From contig NZ_CP088081.1 of the NCBI RefSeq assembly GCF_021049305.1, forward strand, positions 992,001 through 1,056,000: a DNA stretch of 64,000 nucleotides, read 5' to 3'. The position numbers were made by a program, and so were the translations under genes. This DNA comes from Ideonella dechloratans. GTDB lineage: Bacteria > Pseudomonadota > Gammaproteobacteria > Burkholderiales > Burkholderiaceae_C. The notes under the pieces are model-generated. The model saw only the letters and a list, made by a program, of their open reading frames with translations. It made no database searches and was not told where the DNA came from. Below, piece after piece: positions 37,475 through 46,720 of this stretch; within the stretch, counting starts at the first letter, position 1; each line of letters begins with the position of its first letter.

Positions 37475-37960
37475 ATGGATTCCTGGATGCACACCCTGCT
37501 GTCCTGGCTGGCCCTGCCGGAGTTCGGCCTGAGCACGCTGTTCCTGGTGGCCCTGCTGTCGGCCACCCTGCTGCCCATGGGGTCGGAGGCGGTGCTGTTC
37601 GGCCTGGTCAAGCTCAACCCCGAACTGCTGTGGCCGGCCATCGTGGTGGCCACGCTGGGCAACACCGTCGGCGGCGCCATCACCTGGTGGACGGGCTACG
37701 GGGCCGAGCGCGCCTACGAGCACCTGCGCCACCGCCCACCCCGGGAGGTCCGCCTGCTGCAATGGCTGCAGCGCTTCGGCCCGCGGGCCTGCCTGGTCAG
37801 CTGGCTGCCCATCGTGGGTGACCCGCTGTGTGCGCTGGCCGGCTGGCTGCGCCTGCCCTTCTGGCCCTGCGTGGGCTACATGATGGTGGGCAAGTTCCTG
37901 CGCTATGTGGTGATGACGCTGGCCCTGCTGGGCTGGTTCCCGGGCGCCTGGCAACCCTGA
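37475..37960 (+). CDS. YqaA/DedA-type small membrane protein
   Basis: 161 residues with four or five hydrophobic helices. Signatures of the YqaA branch of the DedA/VTT superfamily: LSATLLPMGSEAVLFG near the N-terminus, GNTVGGAITWWTGYG, and RFGPRACLVSWLPIVGDPLCALAGWLR. DedA-family proteins are linked to lipid carrier recycling and membrane homeostasis, but no specific substrate can be read here. The ATG at 37475 is the first that gives a normal family N-terminus. Confidence 0.88.
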   Translation: MDSWMHTLLSWLALPEFGLSTLFLVALLSATLLPMGSEAVLFGLVKLNPELLWPAIVVATLGNTVGGAITWWTGYGAERAYEHLRHRPPREVRLLQWLQRFGPRACLVSWLPIVGDPLCALAGWLRLPFWPCVGYMMVGKFLRYVVMTLALLGWFPGAWQP

Positions 37961-38028
37961 AGAGAGGCGGGCAGGGGCGGGCATCCCCCCTTGGAGGGAA
38001 CCCCCTCCCGCCGTTGGAGGACGGGCGC

Positions 38029-38034
38029 CACAAT
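38029..38034 (+). promoter_or_regulatory. -10 box (CACAAT) directly before the M32 peptidase
   Basis: CACAAT ends 6 bases before the ATG at 38041. No Shine-Dalgarno lies in the interval. Confidence 0.45.
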
Positions 38035-38040
38035 GCCCGG

Positions 38041-39537
38041 ATGTCACAAGCTCACCCTGCCTACGACGCGCTGACCGAGCGCCATGCCCGCCTGCACCGG
38101 CTGGGCCACCTGCAATCCCTGGCCCATTGGGACCAGGCCGCCTTCATGCCGCCGGGCGGCAATGACGCCCGCACGGCGGCCCTCACCGAGCTGGCCGGCC
38201 TGCTGCATCGCCAGCGCACCGACGCCGCGATCGGGCCGCTGCTGGCGCAGGCCGCGCAGGAGCCGCTGGACGACTGGGCGCGGGCGAATCTGCGCGAGAT
38301 GCAGCGCGACTGGCAGCTGGCCACCGCCCTGCCGGAGGCCCTGGTCGAGCGCCGCTCGCTGGCCGTGTCCCGCTGCGGCCAGGCCTGGCGCCAGCAGCGC
38401 CCGGCCAACGACTGGGCCGGCTTCCTGGAGAACTTCCGCCCGGTGCTGGCCGTGGCGCGCGAGGAGGCCCGTCTGCTGGCCGAGCGCAGCGGCCTGTCAC
38501 CCTATGACGCGCTGCTGGACCAGTACGAGCCCGGCATGACCCGGGCCGAGGTGAAGGCCGTCTTCGACGAGGTGCGCCAGTGGCTGCCGGGCCTGATCCA
38601 GGCCGCGGTGGCGCGCCAGGCCGCCCAGCCGCCGCTGATCGAGGCCCGGGGCCCCTTCCCGGAGGAGGCCCAGCGCCGCCTGAGCGAGCAGGTCATGCAC
38701 CTGCTGGGCTTCGACTTCAACGCCGGTCGGCTCGATGTCAGCGCTCACCCCTTCACCGGCGGTGTGCCGGAGGACGTGCGCATGACCACCCGCTTCAACG
38801 AGGCGGACTTCCTCTCGGCCCTGATGGGCACGGTGCACGAGACCGGCCACGGCCGCTACGAGCAGAACCTGCCGCGCGAATGGCTGGGTCAGCCGGTGTC
38901 GCTGGCGCGCTCCATGGCCCTGCACGAGAGCCAGAGCCTGTTCTTCGAAATGCAACTGGGCTCGCACCCGGGCTTCGCCGCCCTGCTCTCGCCCATGCTG
39001 GTCCAGGCCTTCGGTGCCCAGCCGGCCTTCGAACCCGCCAACCTGCAACGCCTGATGACCCGGGTGCAGCCCGGGCGGATCCGGGTGGAGGCCGACGAGG
39101 TGACCTACCCGGCCCACATCCTGCTGCGCTTCGACATCGAGCAGGCCCTGATCGACGGCACGGCCGAGGCCGAGGACATCCCGGCTCTGTGGGACGCGGG
39201 CATGCGGGATCTGCTGGGCATCGACACCCGCGGCAACTACCAGGACGGCCCGATGCAGGACGTGCACTGGCCCGAGGGCCTGTTCGGCTACTTCCCCTGC
39301 TATTCGCTGGGGGCCATGTATGCGGCGCAGTGGTTTGCCGCCCTGCGCCGCGCCATGCCGGACGTGGACGCCCGCATCGCCCGCGGCGAACTGGCGCCGG
39401 TGTTCGACTGGCTCAAGCAGTCCATCTGGCAGCAGGGCAGCCGCTGGACCACGCGCGAGTTGACCGAGCGGATCAGCGGCGAACCGCTGAACCCGGCCCA
39501 CTTCAAGGCCCACCTGGAAGCCCGCTACCTGGGCTGA
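38041..39537 (+). CDS. M32-family metallocarboxypeptidase
   Basis: 498 residues, the usual size for thermostable carboxypeptidase 1 relatives. The zinc motif H266-E-T-G-H270 is in GTVHETGHGRYEQ and the third ligand region is LHESQSLFFE. It is cytoplasmic (no signal peptide) and removes C-terminal residues from peptides. The family motifs DPRG-like HPFTGG and RIRVEADEVTYPAHI are visible. It stands alone between a leaderless-type promoter and a convergent gene. Confidence 0.95.
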   Translation: MSQAHPAYDALTERHARLHRLGHLQSLAHWDQAAFMPPGGNDARTAALTELAGLLHRQRTDAAIGPLLAQAAQEPLDDWARANLREMQRDWQLATALPEALVERRSLAVSRCGQAWRQQRPANDWAGFLENFRPVLAVAREEARLLAERSGLSPYDALLDQYEPGMTRAEVKAVFDEVRQWLPGLIQAAVARQAAQPPLIEARGPFPEEAQRRLSEQVMHLLGFDFNAGRLDVSAHPFTGGVPEDVRMTTRFNEADFLSALMGTVHETGHGRYEQNLPREWLGQPVSLARSMALHESQSLFFEMQLGSHPGFAALLSPMLVQAFGAQPAFEPANLQRLMTRVQPGRIRVEADEVTYPAHILLRFDIEQALIDGTAEAEDIPALWDAGMRDLLGIDTRGNYQDGPMQDVHWPEGLFGYFPCYSLGAMYAAQWFAALRRAMPDVDARIARGELAPVFDWLKQSIWQQGSRWTTRELTERISGEPLNPAHFKAHLEARYLG

Positions 39538-39561
39538 AGGCCAACCGCCGGCGCAGCGACC

Positions 39562-40071
39562 TCAGGTGGTCTCGTCGGGCGGCGCGGCCTTGGCCGCGGC
39601 CGGGCGGCTGCGCTTGCGGGCGGGCGCCGCGCCCGAGGTCTGAGCCGCCCGGCTCTTGCGCGCGGGGCGGCCTGCCTTCTTCAAGGCATCCACGTCCTGG
39701 CGCAGACGGCCCACTTCGGCCTGCAGCGCCACCCAGGCGGCCGATGAGGGCAGGCCCAGGCGTTCCAGCCATTGCTGGCTGCGCGCGTCCAGGGCGGTTT
39801 CCAGGCGCTCCCAAGGGCGGCTGGCCTTGTCGGCCAGGGCCTCGGCCTTGGCGCTGAGCTGTTCCAGCGGGGCCTGCACCTTGCTCTGCAGGTGCTCGCC
39901 TTCCTTCACCAGGGCGTCGAACACCTTGCTGCCCTCGGACTGGGCCTTGGCGAAGGCCCCCAGCCCGGCCAGCCAGATCTCATGGGCCGACTGGCGCAGG
40001 GTGGCACTCAGGTGGGGATCCTCGGCGGCGGTGGACGCGCCGGCTTCGGTCTCCGGGGATGTGTCGCTCAT
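39562..40071 (-). CDS. Phasin-like / polyhydroxyalkanoate granule-associated protein (PhaF/PhaI type)
   Basis: 169 residues. The N-terminal part (about 25-120) is amphipathic helix with the phasin-type IWLAGLGAFAKAQSEGSKVFDALVKEGE segment; the C-terminal tail is Lys/Arg/Ala-rich with AAQTSGAAPARKRSR, like the histone-like tail of PhaF. Such proteins coat PHA granules and link them to the nucleoid. No PHA synthase gene is near. The start at 40071 is preceded by AGGAGA; an upstream in-frame ATG at 40104 is less likely. Confidence 0.83.
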   Translation of the reverse strand: MSDTSPETEAGASTAAEDPHLSATLRQSAHEIWLAGLGAFAKAQSEGSKVFDALVKEGEHLQSKVQAPLEQLSAKAEALADKASRPWERLETALDARSQQWLERLGLPSSAAWVALQAEVGRLRQDVDALKKAGRPARKSRAAQTSGAAPARKRSRPAAAKAAPPDETT

Positions 40072-40142
40072 GCCTGCATCTCCTGGGGTGGGACGATGCC
40101 GCATGGTGAACCCATTGCCCAGCCGGAATCAAGTGGCCAGGC

Positions 40143-40433
40143 TCAAGGCAGCTTGCGGATCGAGGTCACCACGTACTGCCCGTCGACCTGGGCGGCCTCG
40201 AAGCTGACCTTGTCACCCTCGGCCAGGCCCTTGAGCAGGCTGGGCGGCGTGGCCTTGAAGACCATGGTCATCGGCGGCATGTCCAAGTTGGCGATGGGGC
40301 CGGACTTGATGGTGATCTTGGCCTGGGCGGCGTTGATCTTGCGGACCTCGCCCTCGGCGGCCAGGGCGCTCAGGGACAGGCCGGCCAGCAGGGCGGCGGT
40401 CCACAGGCGCAGGCGACGGGGTGTCAGGAACAT
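40143..40433 (-). CDS. CusF-like periplasmic copper-binding protein
   Basis: 96 residues: a signal peptide (about 1-25, ending LSALAA) and one small beta-barrel with the CusF-type segment [11 protein letters not shown]. The Met pair is kept, but E. coli CusF also uses a His and a Trp for Cu(I); the aligned stretch here reads [12 protein letters not shown] and lacks both. Metal binding may be weaker or different. No cusCBA or copA gene is adjacent. AAGGAGA precedes the ATG at 40433. Confidence 0.82.
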   Translation of the reverse strand: MFLTPRRLRLWTAALLAGLSLSALAAEGEVRKINAAQAKITIKSGPIANLDMPPMTMVFKATPPSLLKGLAEGDKVSFEAAQVDGQYVVTSIRKLP

Positions 40434-40527
40434 GGCAGATCTCCTTCTGTGCATTCAACGCGCCACGGCGGGCCGGCGCTGACAGGGTGGACGCCGAGGG
40501 TACCAGCAAGCCCGTCGGCCCCGTGCC

Positions 40528-40533
40528 TACAAT
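40528..40533 (+). promoter_or_regulatory. -10-like box (TACAAT) upstream of argB
   Basis: TACAAT lies 101 bases before the argB ATG in an otherwise GC-rich gap of 200 bases. No convincing -35 is seen. It would give a leader of about 95 bases. Confidence 0.35.
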
Positions 40534-40634
40534 GCCTTGGTTGTCCGGGTTTGAGGGTGCTGCGGTGGTTGCCGCAGGCCGCCGGACGGCACCGCCACCC
40601 CCTCTTGTCTGACGCCGCCATTGGCCCTGCCCCC

Positions 40635-41546
40635 ATGAGCAACGACGCGCCCGTGCCTTCCTCCCTGGATGCCATCCAGCCCCGCGACAAGGCCGAGATC
40701 CTGGCCCAGGCCCTGCCGTACATCCGCAAGTTTCACGGCAAGACGCTGGTCATCAAGTACGGCGGCAACGCCATGACCGACCCGGCGCTGCAGCAGGATT
40801 TCGCCGAGGACGTGGTGCTGCTCAAGCTGGTGGGCATGAACCCCATCGTCGTGCACGGCGGTGGTCCGCAGATCGACGCCGCGCTGGCCAAGATCGGCAA
40901 GAAGGGCACCTTCGTGCAGGGCATGCGGGTGACCGACCCCGAGACCATGGACGTGGTGGAGTGGGTGCTGGCCGGTGAGGTGCAGCAGGACATCGTGGGC
41001 CTGATCAACGCCGTGGGCGGCAAGGCCGTGGGCCTGACCGGCCGTGACGGCGCGATGATCCGCGCCCGCCAGATGCGTCTGGCCGACAAGGACGACCCGA
41101 GCAAGACCCACGACGTCGGCCAGGTCGGCGAGATCGTCTCGATCGACCCCAGCGTGGTCAAGGCGCTGCAGGACGATGCCTTCATTCCTGTCATCAGCCC
41201 GATCGGCTTTGGCGAGAAGAACGAGAGCTACAACATCAATGCCGACCTGGTGGCCTCCAAGCTGGCCGAGGTGCTCAAGGCCGAGAAGCTGCTGCTGTTG
41301 ACCAACATCCGCGGCGTGCTGGACAAGGCCGGCAACCTGCTGACCGACCTGACTGCCCGCCAGATCGACGAGCTGGTGGCCGATGGCACGATCAGCGGCG
41401 GCATGCTGCCCAAGATCGCCGGCGCGCTGGATGCCGCCAAGAGCGGCGTGAATGCCGTGCACATCGTCGACGGCCGGGTGCCGCATGCCATGTTGCTGGA
41501 GATCCTGACCGACCAGGCCTACGGCACGATGATCCGTTCGCACTGA
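40635..41546 (+). CDS. argB: Acetylglutamate kinase ArgB
   Basis: 303-residue cytoplasmic amino-acid kinase catalysing the second step of arginine synthesis. Motifs: [32 protein letters not shown] and [19 protein letters not shown]. The N-terminal segment [14 protein letters not shown] contains the helix found in arginine-sensitive hexameric enzymes, which suggests feedback inhibition. The next gene starts 1 base after the stop. The ATG at 40635 is chosen over a distant in-frame start. Confidence 0.97.
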   Translation: MSNDAPVPSSLDAIQPRDKAEILAQALPYIRKFHGKTLVIKYGGNAMTDPALQQDFAEDVVLLKLVGMNPIVVHGGGPQIDAALAKIGKKGTFVQGMRVTDPETMDVVEWVLAGEVQQDIVGLINAVGGKAVGLTGRDGAMIRARQMRLADKDDPSKTHDVGQVGEIVSIDPSVVKALQDDAFIPVISPIGFGEKNESYNINADLVASKLAEVLKAEKLLLLTNIRGVLDKAGNLLTDLTARQIDELVADGTISGGMLPKIAGALDAAKSGVNAVHIVDGRVPHAMLLEILTDQAYGTMIRSH

Positions 41547-41547
41547 G

Positions 41548-42246
41548 ATGGGCTGCCGTGCCCGGCCGGCGCCGGTGTGGCTGTTCGACCTGGACAACAC
41601 GCTGCACAACGCCGGCGCCTCGGCCTTCCCTCACTTCGATGGGGCGATGAACCGCTACATCGAGGACACCCTGGGCGTGCCCGCTCAGGAGGCCGACCGC
41701 CTGCGGGCCCACTACTGGGCCCATTACGGCAACACCCTGGTGGGCCTGGTGCGCCACCACGGCGTGCAGGTGGAGCATTTCGTGCGCCTCACCCACGCCT
41801 TCCCGGGGCTGGAAGGGGAGTTGGCCGCCCATGTGCACGACCTGGCCGCGCTCAAGCGCCTGCCGGGCCGCAAGATCGTGCTGACCAATGCCGGCCGGGG
41901 CTATGCGGTGCGGGTGCTGCGGGCCCTGGGCGTGCTGGGCTGCTTCGAGGCCGTGATCGGCGTGGAGCAGATGCACTGCTTCGGTGACCTGCGGCCCAAG
42001 CCCGATGCCCGGATGCTGCGCCTGCTGGCTGCCCGGCTGAAGGTGCCCCTGCAGCGCTGCGTGCTGGTGGAGGACAGCCTGATGAACCAGAAGGCGGCCC
42101 ACCGGGTGGGCATGCGCGCGGTGTGGATGCAGCGCTGGGCGCGGGGCCACGGCTATGGGCCGGAGCGGGGCGCCCGCCTGCGCCGCCGGCCCGCCTACGT
42201 GTATGCCAGAATCGGCTCGCTCCAACAGTTACACCGCCTGTCGTGA
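41548..42246 (+). CDS. HAD-family pyrimidine 5'-nucleotidase-like hydrolase
   Basis: 232 residues. HAD motif I is WLFDLDNTLHNA, motif II KIVLTNAGRGYAV (Asn instead of the commoner Ser/Thr pair order) and motif III/IV KPDARML with VLVEDSLMNQKAA. This matches the pyrimidine 5'-nucleotidase (SDT1-like) subgroup. It forms an argB-HAD-slmA group usual in Burkholderiales. It overlaps slmA by the shared A of TGATG. The physiological substrate is not known from sequence. Confidence 0.9.
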   Translation: MGCRARPAPVWLFDLDNTLHNAGASAFPHFDGAMNRYIEDTLGVPAQEADRLRAHYWAHYGNTLVGLVRHHGVQVEHFVRLTHAFPGLEGELAAHVHDLAALKRLPGRKIVLTNAGRGYAVRVLRALGVLGCFEAVIGVEQMHCFGDLRPKPDARMLRLLAARLKVPLQRCVLVEDSLMNQKAAHRVGMRAVWMQRWARGHGYGPERGARLRRRPAYVYARIGSLQQLHRLS

Positions 42247-42905
42247 TGTCTGACCTGCCTGAAGCCCTGGAACCGGAAGCCGAGACAGTCAGCACGACCG
42301 AGGTCGTCGAGCCCGCGAGCGCCCCCGCCCCGCGCAAGCGGCCCAAGCCCGGCGAGCGGCGGGTGCAGATCCTGCAGACCCTGGCCGAGATGCTGGAGCA
42401 GCCCGGCGCCGAGCGCATCACCACGGCCGCCCTGGCCGGCCGCCTGTCGGTCAGCGAAGCGGCGCTCTACCGCCATTTCGCCAGCAAGGCCCAGATGTTC
42501 GAGGGCCTGATCGAGTTCATCGAATCCTCCGTCTTCACCCTGCTCAACCAGGTGGCCGAGCGCGAGCAGGCCGGCCAGGCCCAGCGCATGGTGCAGGTGC
42601 TGCTGCAGTTCGGCGAGCGCAACCCCGGCATGACCCGCGTGATGGTGGGTGACGCCCTGGTGTTCGAGCATGAGCGCCTGGGCCTGCGCATGAACCAGTT
42701 CTTCGACCGGGTCGAGTCGCTGCTGCGGCAGAGCCTGCGTCTGGCCGCCGAGGCGGCCGGCTCGGCCACGCCCACCGTGGAAGCCAATGGCCAGGCCTCG
42801 GCCCTGACCTGCTTCGCCATCGGCCGCCTGCAGCGCTTCGCGCGTTCGGGTTTCCGCCGCCTGCCCACCGAGCAGCTGGACATCGCCCTGCGCGCCCTGG
42901 GCTGA
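42246..42905 (+). CDS. slmA: Nucleoid occlusion factor SlmA (TetR family)
   Basis: 219 residues. After a Pro/Ala-rich N-terminal tail of about 35 residues comes a TetR-type helix-turn-helix (ITTAALAGRLSVSEAALYRHFASKAQMFEGLIEFIE), the SlmA signature. SlmA binds chromosomal sites and antagonises FtsZ polymerisation over the nucleoid. The last ordered segment (RRLPTEQLDIAL) is also typical. No SlmA-site copy was searched for systematically. Confidence 0.93.
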   Translation: MSDLPEALEPEAETVSTTEVVEPASAPAPRKRPKPGERRVQILQTLAEMLEQPGAERITTAALAGRLSVSEAALYRHFASKAQMFEGLIEFIESSVFTLLNQVAEREQAGQAQRMVQVLLQFGERNPGMTRVMVGDALVFEHERLGLRMNQFFDRVESLLRQSLRLAAEAAGSATPTVEANGQASALTCFAIGRLQRFARSGFRRLPTEQLDIALRALG

Positions 42906-43009
42906 CGCCGCACATCCCCCAGAACAAGGGGGCTGGGGCTGGCCGTCAAGCGGCTGTCACGGTGTGGCCGCTCCAATCGGGACTCCGACAACATTCCCAG
43001 GGAGTTCCC

Positions 43010-44875
43010 ATGTTCGCTCTGAACCGCCTGGCGCTGGCCCTGACGGCCACGCTGGTCGTCTGCGGTGCCCACGCCGCTGCCGGCGCCAAGACCACCATCG
43101 TCCGCGCCTCTGCGGCCCAGGACACCGGCAACCCCGTCATCAAGGTGCTGGCCCTCAACGACTTCCATGGCGCGCTGGAATCCCCGGGCACCTACAAGGC
43201 CAACGGCGATGCCGCGGCCGTGCCGGCCGGTGGCGTGGACGAGCTGGCGGGCTACATCGCCGCGGCCCGCGCCGCCAACCCGAACACCATCGTCGTGTCC
43301 GCCGGGGACCTGATCGGCGCGAGCCCGCTGGTCTCGGCCCTGTTCCACGACGAGCCGACCATCGAGACCATGAACCGCGCGGGCCTGGACTTCAACGCCG
43401 TGGGCAACCACGAGTTCGACGACGGCAAGGCCGAGCTCAAGCGCATGGCCCAGGGCGGCTGCCACCCCACCGACACGGTCAACAGCTGCCGCGGTGCCGA
43501 TGTGGGCACGCCGGTGCCCTTCGAGGGCGCGCAGTTCAAGTTCCTGGCGGCCAACGTGGTCAACGCCAAGACCGGCGACACCATGTTCAAGCCCTATGGC
43601 ATCAAGGCCTTCAAGGCCGGTGGCAAGAAGGTCAAGGTGGCCTTCATCGGCCTGACGCTCAAGGAGACGCCGCAGATCGTCACCCCCTCGGGCGTGAAGG
43701 GGCTGAAGTTCAATGACGAGGCCGCCACGGTCAATCAGCTGGTGCCCGAGCTGCGTGCCCAGGGCGTGGAGGCCATCGTGGTGCTGATCCACCAGGGCGG
43801 CGTGCAGACCGGCTCGACGGTGGACATCAACGCCTGCGCCGGCAACCTGGATGGCTCGCCGATCAAGACCATCGTCAGCCAGCTCGACGACGCGGTGGAC
43901 CTGGTGATCAGCGGCCACACCCACGCGGCCTACAACTGCCAGCTGCCGGTGGCTTCCGGTCGCCTGATCCCGGTGACCAGCGCCAACACCCAGGGGCGCG
44001 TGCTGACCGACATCGACATCACGCTGGACCGCAACTCCGGCCAGGTGGCCGCCATCACCGCCCAGAACAAGGTGGTGGACCGCAGCAATGCCGCCATCGT
44101 GCCCAACGCCCAGATCGCCGGCATCGTGTCGGCCTACAAGGCCCTGGCCGCGCCGGTGGCCAACCAGGTGATCGGCGCCATCACCACCGACGTGCCCAAC
44201 ACCAAGGATGCCGCCTGCAACATGCCGGCCGGTGATCTGATCGCCGATTCGCAGTGGGCGGCCACCAGCGCGTCCAACCTGGGCGGCGCGCAGTTCGCGC
44301 TGATGAACCCGGGCGGCGTGCGCAACCCCGGCTTCCTCTACGCCGGCAGCGCGGCGGGCGAGGGCGACGGCAACATCACCTACGGTGAGGCCTTCACTGT
44401 CCAGCCCTTCGGCAACAGCCTGGTCACGCTGACGCTGACCACCCAGCAGGTGCGTGACACGCTGGAGCAGCAGTTCCCCGGCTGCCTGGGCCAGACCAGC
44501 ACCTATGCCAAGGTGCTGCTGCCTTCCAATGGCATCCGCTACGAATGGGACAACACCCAGGCCTGCGGGGCCAAGGTGCGCAACCTGACGCTGACCAGCG
44601 GGGCCGGCGTGCAGACGCTGGTGGATGGCAGCGGCCAGGTGGTGGACGCGGGCAAAACCTGGCGCGTGACGGTCAACAACTTCCTGGCCGATGGGGGTGA
44701 CGGCTTCAGCGTGCTCAAGGGCGGCAGCAACCGCCTGGGCGGCGCCCAGGACATCGACGCCCTGTCGGCCTACCTGGCCGCCTACAAGGCGCCGGCGCCG
44801 GCCTACAACCCTGCCGCCGCCAACCTGGGCAAGCCGCGCATCGTGCGCCTGGACGCCGGCACCAGCTGCCCCTGA
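43010..44875 (+). CDS. Periplasmic bifunctional metallophosphatase / 5'-nucleotidase
   Basis: 621 residues with a cleavable signal peptide (about 1-22, CGAHAAA). Metallophosphoesterase motifs: LALNDFHGAL, VSAGDLIGASPL, GNHEFDDG and ISGHTHAAYN. The C-terminal 5'-nucleotidase domain has NPGGVRNPG, YGEAFTVQPFGNSLVTLTLT and NNFLADGGDGFSVL. It releases nucleosides and phosphate outside the cell, like UshA. The first GNHEFD Asp/His set is intact. GGGAG precedes the ATG at 43010. Confidence 0.95.
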   Translation: MFALNRLALALTATLVVCGAHAAAGAKTTIVRASAAQDTGNPVIKVLALNDFHGALESPGTYKANGDAAAVPAGGVDELAGYIAAARAANPNTIVVSAGDLIGASPLVSALFHDEPTIETMNRAGLDFNAVGNHEFDDGKAELKRMAQGGCHPTDTVNSCRGADVGTPVPFEGAQFKFLAANVVNAKTGDTMFKPYGIKAFKAGGKKVKVAFIGLTLKETPQIVTPSGVKGLKFNDEAATVNQLVPELRAQGVEAIVVLIHQGGVQTGSTVDINACAGNLDGSPIKTIVSQLDDAVDLVISGHTHAAYNCQLPVASGRLIPVTSANTQGRVLTDIDITLDRNSGQVAAITAQNKVVDRSNAAIVPNAQIAGIVSAYKALAAPVANQVIGAITTDVPNTKDAACNMPAGDLIADSQWAATSASNLGGAQFALMNPGGVRNPGFLYAGSAAGEGDGNITYGEAFTVQPFGNSLVTLTLTTQQVRDTLEQQFPGCLGQTSTYAKVLLPSNGIRYEWDNTQACGAKVRNLTLTSGAGVQTLVDGSGQVVDAGKTWRVTVNNFLADGGDGFSVLKGGSNRLGGAQDIDALSAYLAAYKAPAPAYNPAAANLGKPRIVRLDAGTSCP

Positions 44876-44925
44876 ACCGGCAGCGGGCCGGTCCGTGCAG
44901 GGGTCGGCCCGCCTCCGGCGCCTCG

Positions 44926-44931
44926 TACACT
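44926..44931 (+). promoter_or_regulatory. -10 box (TACACT) directly before the DUF815 ATPase
   Basis: TACACT ends 7 bases before the ATG at 44939, again with no ribosome site. A hairpin of 8-base arms (GCGGGCCG 44883-44890, CGGCCCGC 44905-44912) lies upstream and could end the preceding transcript, but lacks a T-run. Confidence 0.5.
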
Positions 44932-44938
44932 CGGGGTC

Positions 44939-45832
44939 ATGAACCTGGAAGATCTGGAGCCCCTGCTGCTGCGTGCCGAGCGGGTGCTGGAACGGCTGGA
45001 GGCCTGGCTGCCCCGGCCCTTGGGTGCGCCCGATTGGGACCTGTCGACGGCCTTTCGCTACCGCCGTCGGCAGGGCATGGGCCGCCTGGAGCCGGTGCGC
45101 CATGTCTCGACCATCCAGCTGGCCGATCTGCACGAGATCGAGCCGCAGAAGGAGCGCCTGTGGCGCAACACGGCGCAGTTCGTGGCCGGCCAGCCGGCCA
45201 ACAACGTGCTGCTCACCGGGGCCCGAGGCACGGGCAAGAGTTCGCTGATCAAGGCCTGCCTGAACACCTTCGCGGACCAGGGACTGCGCCTGATCGAGAT
45301 CGACAAGGCCGATCTGGTGGACCTGCCGGACGTGGTGGAACTGGTCTCGCGCCGGCCCGAGCGCTTCATCGTCTTCTGCGACGACCTGAGCTTCGAGGAA
45401 GGCGAGTCCGGCTACAAGGCCCTCAAGTCCATCCTGGACGGCTCCGTGGCCGCGGCCAGTGACAACCTGCTGATCTACGCCACCAGCAACCGGCGCCACC
45501 TGCTGCCGGAGACGATGAAGGACAACCTCAGCTACCAGCACACCGAGGATGGCGAGCTCCATCCCGGCGAGGTGGTGGAGGAGAAGATCTCCCTGTCCGA
45601 GCGCTTCGGCCTGTGGATCAGCTTCTATCCCTTCAGCCAGCCGGAGTACCTGGCCATCGTGGCGCAGTGGCTGTCGCACTTCGGCCTGGACGCAGCCGCC
45701 ATCGAGGCCGCCCGGCCCGAGGCCCTGGTCTTCGCGCTGGAACGCGGCTCGCGCTCGGGCCGGGTGGCCTACCAGTTCGCCCGCGATCTGGCCGGCCGCC
45801 GGGCCATGGACAGTGGGGCCGGCAGCGCATGA
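44939..45832 (+). CDS. DUF815-family AAA ATPase
   Basis: 297 residues. Walker A is LLTGARGTGKSSLIKA and Walker B is FIVFCDDLSFEEGE, followed by a sensor-1-like IYATSNRRHLLPE. Family members are predicted ATP-dependent proteins of unknown function, commonly beside argJ or a MutT gene in Burkholderiales. It overlaps the Nudix gene by 4 bases, so the two are translationally coupled. Confidence 0.92.
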   Translation: MNLEDLEPLLLRAERVLERLEAWLPRPLGAPDWDLSTAFRYRRRQGMGRLEPVRHVSTIQLADLHEIEPQKERLWRNTAQFVAGQPANNVLLTGARGTGKSSLIKACLNTFADQGLRLIEIDKADLVDLPDVVELVSRRPERFIVFCDDLSFEEGESGYKALKSILDGSVAAASDNLLIYATSNRRHLLPETMKDNLSYQHTEDGELHPGEVVEEKISLSERFGLWISFYPFSQPEYLAIVAQWLSHFGLDAAAIEAARPEALVFALERGSRSGRVAYQFARDLAGRRAMDSGAGSA

Positions 45833-46281
45833 GCGGGGCATCCACCGAACGCACGCCGGTCGATGTGGCCGTGGGCGTGCTGGTCGAGCGCGACGGCACC
45901 GGGCGGGAAGGTCGCTTTCTGCTCACCTCCCGGCCCGAGGGCAAGGTCTACGCCGGCTACTGGGAGTTCCCCGGTGGCAAGCTGGAGGCCGGCGAAACCG
46001 TGCACGAAGCCCTGGCCCGCGAGCTCTGGGAGGAGCTGGGCATCCGCATCGGCGAGAGCTTCGCCTGGCAGGAGCTGGTGATGGACTACCCCCACGCCCG
46101 GGTGCGCCTGCATTTCCGCAAGGTCTATGACTGGACCGGCGAGTTCCAGATGCGCGAGCAGCAGGCCATGGCCTGGGAGAGCCTGCCGGTAGCCAGCCAC
46201 CCGGTGCTGCCGGGCACCATCCCTGTGCTGCAGTGGTTTGCCGCCGAGCGCGGTTTCACCGGTCCCACCCATCGCGATTGA
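45829..46281 (+). CDS. MutT-like Nudix hydrolase
   Basis: 150 residues. The Nudix box is intact: GGKLEAGETVHEALARELWEEL matches GX5EX7REUXEEXGU, preceded by WEFPG. The overall frame and the CDS-type SRPEGKVYAGYWEFPGGK opening match MutT, which hydrolyses 8-oxo-dGTP. The C-terminus LPGTIPVLQW is MutT-like. Coupled to the DUF815 ATPase by ATGA. Confidence 0.9.
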   Translation: MSGASTERTPVDVAVGVLVERDGTGREGRFLLTSRPEGKVYAGYWEFPGGKLEAGETVHEALARELWEELGIRIGESFAWQELVMDYPHARVRLHFRKVYDWTGEFQMREQQAMAWESLPVASHPVLPGTIPVLQWFAAERGFTGPTHRD

Positions 46282-46307
46282 GTCTGCGGACGGGCTTCAC
46301 GCTTCGC

Positions 46308-46313
46308 TACACT
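46308..46313 (+). promoter_or_regulatory. -10 box (TACACT) directly before hisI
   Basis: TACACT ends 7 bases before the hisI ATG, with no Shine-Dalgarno between; it would give a leaderless hisI-hisE message. Confidence 0.5.
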
Positions 46314-46320
46314 GCCCGCC

Positions 46321-46713
46321 ATGGATTGGTTGGATCACATCAAGTGGGACCGCGACGGCCTGGTGCCGGTCATTGCCCAAGAGGCCGCGACCGGCGACGT
46401 GCTGATGTTCGCCTGGATGAACCGCGAGGCCCTGGCCCGCACCGCCGCGTTGAAGCAGGCGGTGTATTTCAGCCGCTCGCGCCAGAAACTCTGGCACAAG
46501 GGCGAGGAGTCCGGCCATTTCCAGCAGGTGCACGAGATCCGCGTCGACTGCGACCAGGACGTGGTGCTGCTCAAGATCACCCAGCTGGGCCACGAGCCCG
46601 GCATCGCCTGCCACACCGGCCGCCACAGCTGCTTCTTCGAGCGGCTCGAAGGCGACCATTGGCAGGCCGTGGACCCGGTCCTGAAGGACCCGGCCAGCAT
46701 CTACAAGGCATGA
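46321..46713 (+). CDS. hisI: Phosphoribosyl-AMP cyclohydrolase HisI
   Basis: 130-residue metalloenzyme of histidine synthesis. Signatures: [35 protein letters not shown], the Asp cluster DCDQD and the zinc Cys pair region [13 protein letters not shown]. It is separate from hisE, as in other Burkholderiales. No hisF or other his genes lie upstream; it has its own promoter-like box. Confidence 0.97.
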   Translation: MDWLDHIKWDRDGLVPVIAQEAATGDVLMFAWMNREALARTAALKQAVYFSRSRQKLWHKGEESGHFQQVHEIRVDCDQDVVLLKITQLGHEPGIACHTGRHSCFFERLEGDHWQAVDPVLKDPASIYKA

Positions 46714-46720
46714 GATTCCC

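Noticed and set aside
44883..44912. Hairpin between the nucleotidase and the DUF815 ATPase as a terminator
   Set aside because: 8-base GC stem but no T-run, so an intrinsic terminator is not supported.
42467..45841. A 1124-codon minus-strand frame spanning slmA, the nucleotidase and the ATPase
   Set aside because: It crosses three real genes and their gaps, shows no motif and has the same biased composition as other antisense frames.
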